Positions 53,001 to 61,330 of a stretch of 64,000 nucleotides of DNA are shown here, piece after piece. The DNA is from Anoplolepis gracilipes (lineage: Eukaryota > Arthropoda > Insecta > Hymenoptera > Formicidae): the NCBI RefSeq assembly GCF_047496725.1, contig NC_132976.1:6432001-6496000 (forward strand). Reading direction: 5' to 3'. Within the stretch, counting starts at the first letter, position 1; every line of letters begins with the position of its first letter. The notes beneath the pieces are model-generated. The model was not told where the DNA came from and searched no databases. It worked only from the letters and a program-made list of their open reading frames with translations. A program made the position numbers and the translations under genes.

Positions 53001-56000
53001 GTCTGTCCATGATGTAAAAAAATATATGTATTACAGTGCTTTTATATAATTTCTATTTTATATTTATATTAAAGAAATAAAACAATCTATCATGTCAGTC
53101 ATAATTTTGTTGCTTATAAACAATCTTATTACTTAAAAGTTTATCAATATTTAATTGTAAAGAAGCTATAAAGTTATGAGGTTTCTTTTGAGCATGTCAT
53201 TATACAAATATTCATTAATATATAATATATTAAACTCTCATGAAATATATTAGTGCGATATATTGACATATAGTTACACTGTATAATATGTTAAGTAGTT
53301 TAAAATAATTTTGTATTAGGAAAGATAAGATAAAAAATATGCAAAATATCACTTTCATTTTGTTTGTGTATGTATATAACAATTTTGGAAATAACATAAT
53401 AAAAGACATGATTATTAAAATTACATAGATTTCACTATTTCACTAATAAATATCATAAAAGAAAATGTAAACTTAATACTAATATAATACATATGAAATA
53501 GATCTAATAATATATATTTATTTTATACATAATAATTACATATGATCACAGAAATTAATGGAAGAGTTGGAGCAACAGCATGCTACACTTGAGGAAATGG
53601 CATCACAAATTGAATTATACAAAGCTTCTGGTAAACAAGAAGCGGCACTTCGACTGCAAGAACAAATGTCCTTGATTGAACAAAAATATGCTAAGGTCCA
53701 AGCAAAATTTCAACGTTTTCGTTGTCCGATCAATATAGAACCTAGATTGTCAAGAGCTTTGCGAGAACTCAGGGGAATAGAGGAAGCAACTTGTTTGCTA
53801 GAGCTATCATCAGAAGATCCTGAAGTCATCGAAGGTCAACTAAAACATTGCTTGGTAATATTAATTATATGTTTATTTATACAAACATAATTTAAGAAAT
53901 TTATATATATATACATACATACATATATATGTATATTAATAATTTATTTGTTACAGCGCTTTTATCAAACTTTAAGTGAGATTAAAAGTGAAATTGAATG
54001 TATAATCGTAACCGGAAGAAAATTAGTTAAGGATGAAAGTATTCCTGAGTCTGATAAATTTTCAAAACGAATTGATATGTTAAAAGAACTATATAATAAG
54101 GTAAGTTGTTTAATTCTAAAAAGAATGTAATAAAAGGATAAATTAAATAGTTTTTTCATTTGTTACAGCTTGGTCGTCATATAACAGAATCCAAATCCAT
54201 ATTAGGATCGGCATTAGATTTCTCACGCGATATGCATAAAAATCTAACATACATTAATATGTCGATTGAAAGTATAAATAAGGAGTTAGATACGCAAAAA
54301 AGTATGCCTGATTTGCCAGTAAATGCGATATATGTGCGAGTAAGTATAAATTTTAATTATAAATCTAATCTAAATTATAATATTTGTTTCGTAGTCTAGA
54401 TATAAAAAGAAATAATTGAATATTAATCGCGTTCTCTTCTTAGATTAAATTCTGTAAATTTATTTTTATATTACTAAACCAATATATATTTATATACAAA
54501 ATTATATCATTATTTGCAGGAGACCTTAACTGAAGTAATTCCACGTCTTAATGTTGTAAAAGACAAATTGCTTAGATTGCAAGACGAATTTTCAAAGTTA
54601 TGTGATCCTATGTGTCTTGAACAATTTAAAGAAAAAATGTCGGATATAATTACAAGATTAGCTAACACAGAAAAAAGACTGCGACTTTGTAAAGGTTCAG
54701 AGGTAAATTTCTTTATAATATTTTTCTTAATACTTTTCATTATATCTATTTTTTATATTCTTTTTTTTTTTGTAAAAGGATGAACCTAATGTTGATGAAA
54801 TAAATGCATGGCTTCTACAAATTGAAGATAAATTAAACAAATTAGATGCAGTTCCAATTGATCAACTTACAGAACATCACTTTGAACAGTGCAAGGTATT
54901 GAAATATTGTATATGATATTAAGACATCAGATATAAGAAATTACATATTTTATTCTCTCTTTATTTTTTTTAACGTGTAAAATAAAATTTGATCAGACAT
55001 GCTTGTAATAACATTCTAAAAGGTTTTTAATGTTGTCTTTATTATTAGGCTGTGCAAAGTGAAATGATAGAAGCAAAACCTAAAGTTAATCAGCTTCAAC
55101 GTTATGCGTTTTATCCCAAAGTAGCTGAAATATGTGAGAAATGGGAAGATATCTCTAACAGAATACAGGTATATATTTAATTTAATTTTGTTTTTTACGT
55201 GAAAATAAAAAATTTATATCTTTTTTCTAAAGTCAATTTTATCATTCATTGCTTATTCGCTCATGGCTTATTCCTTGCTTTACACTTTAACAATTGGTAT
55301 ATGTAATGCTTGTGCTTGTTAGTACCATTACGTATATCTCTTTTACATGAAACTTCTTTATTAATATGAAATTTTATATTCCAAAAAGTTCAAAAATATT
55401 ACTGATTATTTTAGGCATCAATCTTTAAATTAAATATTGATTTTTCTTTAATATTGAAAACATCATTCCATTTTTTTTGCAGCAGGATTTAAATGGACCT
55501 ATGTATGTTTTAATAAATATTATTTCCTGTATATACACATTGATTTTATATTTTAATTATCGTTAATAATACTTTGTTTATTATCGTGAAAAATTCTTGA
55601 TTATATTAAGATAATATAGACATACTTTAAATTTATTTTTGTATTCCTCAATAGTATAGAATCTAATAGAATAGAATAATATGTATATCTCGATTCTGTC
55701 CAAGAGGTGGCTCTATCTTTGTAAATAATGTAATTACTGACACAAAATAAGTATACACTCTGGTGGACGGAAAAACTATATTTTATCGATAGATTGTTCT
55801 ATGGTATTGTCTCTCCCCTTATAGATACAAAACTTATTTTTTATGAAGAATTTAGACAGCAAGCTACAGAGCTAAAAGAGAAGTTAATTGAACAATAGTA
55901 CAATGAGAGTCTTGCATTGGTGATGGATACACATGAAAAATTTAGCTTTATGCACAGTGAACCGCATTGTCACTTTCATTTAGATCATATGCTTAATATT

Positions 56001-59000
56001 GTTCCACTATTAACATGCTCTTTCAATTAACTGTCGATTGTCTCTGAAGTTTCTGTCACCTGTCATATTTTCACAGGAATGGATCCACAAAATCACAGAC
56101 AATTTATTAATAAAAAGTAAAGCAGAAGCTTCTAAGGGGAGAGACAATTATGGACGCAACAAATTATCTAGACAACTGGAACAAACTTCAATACATCCTG
56201 TTAAAAAAGAAAAGAAATTAATAGATGAAAACGAAGCTATTTACGGCATAGGATATCTTAATCCTGCATTCGATGACAATCAATGTACTGTTATTAACAC
56301 GCCCGAAACTTCGCCCATTGATGTGCCTCATCGAAGTAGAAAGTCTTCCGCTAAGTCGGAAAAAGTAAAAGCTAAAATTATGGATGTCAGTAGAACCGTT
56401 AGACGAAAATTAGATATGAGTTCTGTACCTGATGTTGTTCAAACTTCTCAACCGCAAGTTGTTCAGATTGATGATGACTTGCCTTCGCCTTGTTCCGACA
56501 CAGATGTGCATATGACTGACGAGGAAGAATTCTTTCTTACTAAAAACAGTAAATTATTTTCTCAAGTATCTAGTAATACCTTGACAGCAACAGAGACAAA
56601 AACATTTAACGTAGCTTGCGCACAACAGAATCCATTTCGAATTGTTGAAGTGAAAGAAATGGAAATTGTGAAATCAATAGCATCTTCCGAAAATCATGTA
56701 ATTTTGCCAAGCGCTAATGTCAGTGTTGGATTGATGCCACAAGTAGTTGAAAGAGTGGAAATTGTTGAGGATACTGAGACAGAAGCTGAATCTATAGATA
56801 CTGATACGGAAGATAGAGAAGTCAGGGGGAAAATGTCTTCTGCTGTTGGCACTGCAGAGCAAGTTGTAAATAAAAAGAAAGAACTTGTACCAATCTTAAA
56901 AAAGAAGAAAGCTTCGGTTAAATCTTGTCCGAAAAATATTAAAAGACTCGTATTAAAATTAGATTTAGACACTGATAAGAGTGATGTTATTGATTCAAAT
57001 AGAAGTACAATTCTTTCTAGCAGTGAACTATTAAAAAGTACAAAGGAAGCTAACATTGCAGAATTTTCGAATGTTGAATATAGTAAGGTAGAGCCGCAAT
57101 TAAAAGAAAGATTAAGTAAATTGTCAGTTCCATTGTTAAAAGATACAGAGAGTGTGGCAGAATACCTTATATTAGATGATAATAAAGAAATTGAAAAATC
57201 TGATATAAAAATCAGTGATCAAACAGATTATGTGAAATCACAAAATTTAATAACAACAAAAGTAGACAGGAATAATCAAAAAGAAATAGTATCTGAAAAA
57301 ACTATTGAAAATCCTAGAATATATGAAAATGTTGGCAATGCGAATTGTAGTAAAGAAGAAAAACTATATAAGAAGTCACCATTACTAAAACGTACAAAGA
57401 GTCTATCAAAAGATGATACGTTGGAAGATTGCGAAAGTTTTTACGGTAGTGATAAGGAAACAGATGATGTGTTGATATTTTCCGATGATACAGAAATTGA
57501 TGTTGGTAGTTCAAGTTCTGATGGAGAAGATACTAATTTAGGAAAGCATGTTGAGCACCTCTTGGACAAGGTAACATGTGTGTCGCATATCCGCTTTTGA
57601 TGTCCATCAGCCCATTATTTATTCCAAGTTTTGATTATAGATTTATGAGCTTGATAGCTTTTTGATACTGTTTTACAATTTATCATTTATTTTTTTTTTT
57701 TACAGATAAAAATTGAAAAGTCTCGACCATTCATGTATAAGGCGGAAACAAAAGCTTTTAATGAGAAAGCGTTATTTAAAGGTCCAATAAGTACATCTCG
57801 AACAACATTAGAGAAAAATATTTTGGAGTTTGAACAGTTAGCGCAAATGATGCTATGCAGAATGGATGTTATGTTAATGAGTATTAGTGGCATCTCTAAT
57901 GAAAAAGACCCTACTAAACGTCTTGAAGTTTGTATAATTTATTAATTTACATAATAAGCAAAATTATGTTGTTTAATATGATTTATATTATAATTTATAT
58001 TACAGATACTCAAAAGCGAAATTAGTACTCTTGCCCCAGATGCAGCAGCTTTAATTAGTAAAGGAGATGGTCTAGTTATGACGATACATATGACTGACCC
58101 TGGACGAGCAGAAAAAATAAAGAATGAACATCAAGATAAGCTGAGAAGCAAGTGGCATCAAGTTATGGCAGAAATTGAAACGCGCAGAAAACAAGCACAG
58201 AAAGCAGAAGAAACTTTGCGGCAATATAATAATATAATCACAGAATTTGAGGATTGGTTTAGAGATGTACCATTGAAACTTGAACAGGCTAATAATTATG
58301 AAGGCCAATTGGAAACATTTACTGAAGAATTTGATGCAAAACAAGCACAAATACACAAATTGAACGAATTAGCTGTGGAGTTGAAAAAATTAAATGTTAG
58401 TTATTCAGAATCAGTACGCTATAACATTAATAGCAATTGGCAAAAAGTTAGTTCACAATTTAAAAGATTTAGTGGTAGCAAAGACAAAGACAAACACGTA
58501 ACTGACAAAAAAGTAGAATTGGTATGTATGAATATTTATTTGAATATTACATTGTTAAATATATATCAATTAACATTTAATAAAAATCGATGTATTTATA
58601 AAACATTTTTCAGAATTTGTTTATATTTGTGAACTTTTTTTCAGGATATTGGTGGTGTTAATCCGCAAGAATTTATAGCGCGCATTATCAAATTGAGAGA
58701 AGCCGTTTTGACTGTATCGCGATCTTTGAATTCTTTGCCATTGAGTGGTAAAGATTATGAACTGTTTACAAGTCAAGAAGAATGTTTAAAGAAAATTGGT
58801 AATGCTTTAAATATTTTGAAGCCAAGCGTCGATGAAGTGAATTATATTTGTGAAAGTGTGACGCGGCAAGCCAAAAGAGAACAAGTCGATCAAATAAAAC
58901 ATTTAAGTGAGAGGTTGCAAGACGAATGGACAAATATTAATCAGAGCTATGTGGAAAGACATAATCGTTGGATTAAATGTTATGAAAAGTGGAGAGAACT

Positions 59001-61330
59001 ATATAACACGTGCCGAACATTTTCGGAATGGTTAGATAAGATGGAAGATGCTTTAAAGAAATGTAATGTTTTTAGTCATTCTAAAGCAAGCAAAACAAAA
59101 ACTTTCGAATTAGAACAAGAAGTCTCTAGAATGCAAAGAACGCTGAATAATATTAATTCAACGAGTACAGATATATCTAATCGGGCCTCTATTGAAGACG
59201 TAACGGAATTGCACAGTATAATTGAAAACATCAAGCAACGCTGGCAAAATTTAGTAACCGAAATAAGCGCGCGAAAAGAAAAGTAAGTGAAATATGTAGC
59301 AATAACATTTTTAACTGAGGAAATAATTTTATTTATTAAATGTACACTTATAAATCCGCGTTTTTATTACTTAAACATTTTAAATGAATGTTCGTCGCGT
59401 ATTTGATAAGCACAAATAATAGTCATTACTTATGATTTAAAGAGTTATGAATTATGAAATTATGACTTGCTAATGTAGATAAGCATGTAGCATTGCAAGG
59501 AAAGCTCGGTCCAACATTGAGCTATTTCAGTTGTGATTTGCCTGTGCTACTGTAGTGAAGTCAGTCAACTCAGAATAACCTCAGAATAAGCAAACATCGT
59601 TCAAATTTCTTTTTGTAAATTATATTTTATATAAAACTATAATAAATTATAACTTTTATTAGGATTTTCGATGCCTTGATATATATTTTGAAATAGATAC
59701 TAAAATATTCTCTTTTTAAATATATATTTTAAATATATTTACATTAATGTATTATATTTAAGGAATTTTGCTATGGAGAGAAAAGTAAACAATGACGGCA
59801 GGGTTTTGGAAACGGCGTACAATATCATAGAACAAGTTAACACTCTGTTAGTATCTGCAGCAAATCCCTCGGATGAAACTTCATTATCGATTCGATTATC
59901 ATTAATTAAGGTAAGTTCATGTATATTTAAAACGACTTTTTTTATGAACAATCATTGATGCAGTAAAAAAATTTATATCTATTTTAATTTTTTTAAATAT
60001 ATATAAATTTTTAATTTTTAAATCATGATAATACTGTAATTTAGTTTTATGTATTACGCATTGACTGTTTCCGCGAAAGTTACCCTTATATGAAATCATT
60101 TATATTTTTAAAACTGTATCACATACACGATATATATAACACTTTGATATATATTAAAAAAAAACACTCTTCAGCGCTTTGCTTAGATGTGACTTCGATA
60201 AGTAACGGAATTATTCTCTACTATTCTCGAGATTTAGTTTCTATAATCCGATGCAGCATAATCAAATAAACCGAAACTTGTGTCCTAATAATACCTCTAC
60301 ATTTCATGACTGCACATACCGTGCCAGGATATAAATAGCATTGAACTCTCACTTTCAAACAAGTTCCTAGTAAACTTTGCCTATATATTTGTCTTTTACT
60401 TTATTTTTCATAGATAGTATTAATTAATATTTCAAATATATGTATACATATAGTATAATATAAATTGTAACTCTTTTCTATTGTTATTTTTAGTAAGTGT
60501 AAATTAAATTTTTCAAACATAAATAATAAGTATTATTTATTTATGGATTAACAAAATATTTGTAGGCAAGAGAAGAAGAACTTTTATCTCGGAAAAGAGC
60601 TTTGCAAACCTTAGTAAGCCAACATAACGTTCCCAGAGAAGACGAGAGTAGCAGACTTTTCTCGGATATGGATAAGGTATTGATTGTATTTATCTAGATA
60701 TTTAGTATTATTAATTTTATAAAATTAAAAAAAAATTTGATAGATAATCTAAATACAACTATTTTTTCATCTAATATGTGTTTAGGCTAATGTCAATCTT
60801 TCAAACCATCGTGAATACGTAGAAAGCAAGCTTGCGTCGCTTAGAAAATACATCTGTACTTTGGATGCTGTTATGGCGTGGGTTATGGAAACGCGAACAC
60901 GATTAAGTATTTCTCAAGAATTACCACAACATGAGCGTAATGAAATGATTAAAAATATTATGGTAAATTATATTTTTTTTTATATATTTAACAAAAAAAA
61001 GAAGTAGCGAACTTGTATTTTTATGATAAATATTTTTTTAGTCTAGAGTTGAAGATCGTGAGATGGAAGTAAAAGATGTGTTAGAAAATTATACTAATTT
61101 GGAGAAAGAATGTGAATCAGCAAAACAACCAGTTTCTGTTGAATTACAGGTATGTATAAATATGTTTATGTTCTATTTCCAACATTTGTTATCGAAATAT
61201 ATATTTAATTTTATATTATGCATATTGTAGGAAAAGTTGAAGAAATTGAGAGAAGACTGGCAGTTTGTAAAATGTTACAGTGAAAATTATGAGGAATCTT
61301 CCACAATTTCTGTTGGAGCTACATCGAAAG
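27674..61330 (+). CDS. Dys: Dystrophin (Dys), 33 coding exons, 3' end outside the window
   Basis: Dystrophin links cortical actin to the membrane dystroglycan complex in muscle and neurons. Coding exons: 27674-27764, 45617-45678, 46054-46146, 46635-46712, 46898-46990, 47494-47583, 47691-47889, 48135-48292, 48379-48774, 48884-49525, 49626-49745, 49834-50313, 50417-50574, 50644-51011, 51146-51498, 51578-52012, 52265-52417, 52839-53000, 53552-53854, 53957-54100, 54169-54339, 54520-54702, 54779-54895, 55049-55168, 56077-57570, 57706-57927, 58006-58521, 58645-59282, 59763-59910, 60566-60676, 60786-60962, 61042-61149, 61231-61330. Every junction is in phase (8683 nt, 2894 codons plus one base). DERED then VQKKTFAKW, NNVNKALQIL, DIVDGNPKLTLGL, FTTSWSDGLAFNAILH and DPEDVNTSVPDKKSIMMY match vertebrate dystrophin strongly, which separates it from other CH-spectrin proteins. 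The WW, EF-hand and ZZ region is not in the window. Confidence 0.96.
28279..29349. mobile_element. Non-autonomous DNA transposon remnant with CAGGGTGTCTAC ends
   Basis: The left end CAGGGTGTCTACTT and the right end GAGTAGACACCCTG are inverted copies of each other (about 13 of 14 bases). Both ends also carry CCTGGAAAA and AGGGAAT-like words further inside. The interior, about 1 kb, is AT-rich and has no transposase. Very similar terminal sequences are widespread in animal genomes. No clean target-site duplication is visible. Confidence 0.7.
30627..30681 (+). CDS. Dys: Weak candidate for a further alternative Dys first exon
   Basis: An 18-codon open stretch from ATG (MFRRCKNFLKQYLQKYKY) plus one base ends at GTAGGA, a rather weak donor, in phase 1 as Dys exon 2 requires. 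It follows a less AT-rich patch (30400-30600) that could be a promoter. One in three random exons would have this phase, so the support is thin. Confidence 0.2.
31741..31774. repeat. (CT)n microsatellite
   Basis: Thirteen CT units followed by an interrupted CT tail. Confidence 0.95.
34144..34526. mobile_element. MITE with long terminal inverted repeats and TA target duplication
   Basis: The 383-base element begins CAGGGTGTCTGGTAAAG and ends with the inverse, CTTTACCGGACACCCTG. The arms match over roughly 165 bases each, so the element is nearly one palindrome with a short spacer around 34310-34360. TA flanks both ends (34142-34143 and 34527-34528), as for Tc1/mariner-type elements. The interior has no coding capacity. 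A few mismatches between arms indicate moderate age. Confidence 0.85.
34529..34579. repeat. (TA)n/(TATG)n microsatellite beside the MITE
   Basis: The tract starts at the right-hand TA duplication of the MITE; insertion into, or growth from, a TA-rich site would explain the contact. Confidence 0.9.
35220..36075 (+). promoter_or_regulatory. Dys: CpG-rich promoter and 5' UTR candidate within Dys intron 1
   Basis: This block has much higher GC and CpG content than anything nearby, includes a (CG)n run at 35865-35881, and leads straight into the short exon candidate at 36076. Long open frames on both strands across it are His/Thr/Arg-rich and low-complexity and match nothing I know; I treat them as by-products of composition. 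Upstream ATGs near 35777 could reduce translation if the transcript starts before them. Confidence 0.45.
36076..36094 (+). CDS. Dys: Candidate alternative Dys first exon (MEVVYI)
   Basis: ATGGAAGTCGTCTACATAG, six codons plus one base, ends at donor GTGCGT in the phase exon 2 needs, so the isoform would start MEVVYI followed by DEREDVQKKT. The ATG context is good (A at -3, G at +4) and the exon closes a CpG-rich block. Vertebrate dystrophin promoters each add a similarly short unique N-terminus. The splice itself is inferred. Confidence 0.5.
38795..38868. repeat. (TA)n microsatellite with (CA) tail
   Basis: About 27 TA units followed by CATATACACACATACATA; it accounts for open frames with Tyr/Ile runs on both strands. 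Confidence 0.95.
42864..42905. repeat. Perfect 16-base inverted repeat
   Basis: GGGAATAATTATCGAT and its exact reverse complement are separated by ten bases; pairing can extend outward through TTTAA with a small bulge. See the finding. Confidence 0.9.
44836..44863. repeat. (TA)n microsatellite
   Basis: Fourteen TA units after a poly(A) tract. Confidence 0.95.
45617..48292 (+). CDS. Dys: Dys exons 2-8: actin-binding tandem CH domains
   Basis: With the 27674 start, CH1 covers about residues 35-140 (VQKKTFAKWINSQLL to LGLVWSIILHW) and CH2 about 154-258 (LEKTLLAWC, FTTSWSDGLAFNAILHRW, LDHAFRLAQEHLGIERLLDPED). This pair binds F-actin in the family. Exon 8 then adds a Ser/Thr/Pro linker (SDSTPVSPVTTPG). 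Introns are short (80-505 bases). The exon borders resemble those of vertebrate dystrophin; for example the exon 2 to 3 border follows WINSQLLK. Confidence 0.97.
45752..45865. repeat. 54-base tandem duplication in Dys intron 2
   Basis: Two back-to-back identical copies (45752-45805 and 45806-45859), recognisable by AGCATTTAGTTTATTTAG, continue identical for six more bases. The intron border is not affected. Confidence 0.95.
47002..47033. repeat. (TA)n microsatellite in a Dys intron
   Basis: About 15 TA units just after the donor at 46991. Confidence 0.9.
48379..55168 (+). CDS. Dys: Dys exons 9-24: first part of the spectrin-repeat rod
   Basis: 1435 codons (residues 289-1723) of helical, Glu/Lys/Leu-rich sequence with regularly placed Trp (for example LEDVLTWLLEAEDKL, LNSRWEGLRM, DALRQWLTKMED, ALGERWSHICQW). 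This is the spectrin-repeat signature of the dystrophin rod; length suggests about 13 repeats. Two junctions deserve care. The donor of exon 13 is AT/GTAGGT (end 50574), and exon 18 starts at GCA (52839), not at the competing AG four bases on, because only these keep the frame. Exons 16-24 are mostly in phase 0 and could be skipped without a frame change. Confidence 0.93.
56077..57570 (+). CDS. Dys: Dys exon 25: 498-codon disordered insert in the rod
   Basis: A single 1494-base exon with both borders in phase 0. Its protein lacks spectrin-repeat spacing. It is rich in Ser, Lys, Asp and Glu, with acidic runs (DTETEAESIDTDTEDREV, FSDDTEIDVGSSSSDGED), basic runs (PILKKKKASVKSCPK) and Ser/Thr-Pro sites. 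Before it the protein is helical rod (ends NRIQ) and after it helical sequence resumes (KIEKSRPFMYKAETKAF). I know no domain in it. It could be a cassette exon because inclusion or skipping leaves the frame intact. It is dystrophin by position and splicing; its function is unknown. Confidence 0.85.
57706..61330 (+). CDS. Dys: Dys exons 26-33: rod continues to the window's last visible exon
   Basis: 673 codons of further rod, roughly six repeats by length, with the familiar Trp positions (HQDKLRSKWHQVMAEIE, DEWTNINQSYVERHNRW, SEWLDKMEDALK, KQRWQNLVTEI, VMAWVMETRTRL). The last exon ends TSK plus one base at GTAAGA (61331), phase 1. No continuation exon is visible before 64000, so the next intron is at least 2.67 kb. 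Confidence 0.93.
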
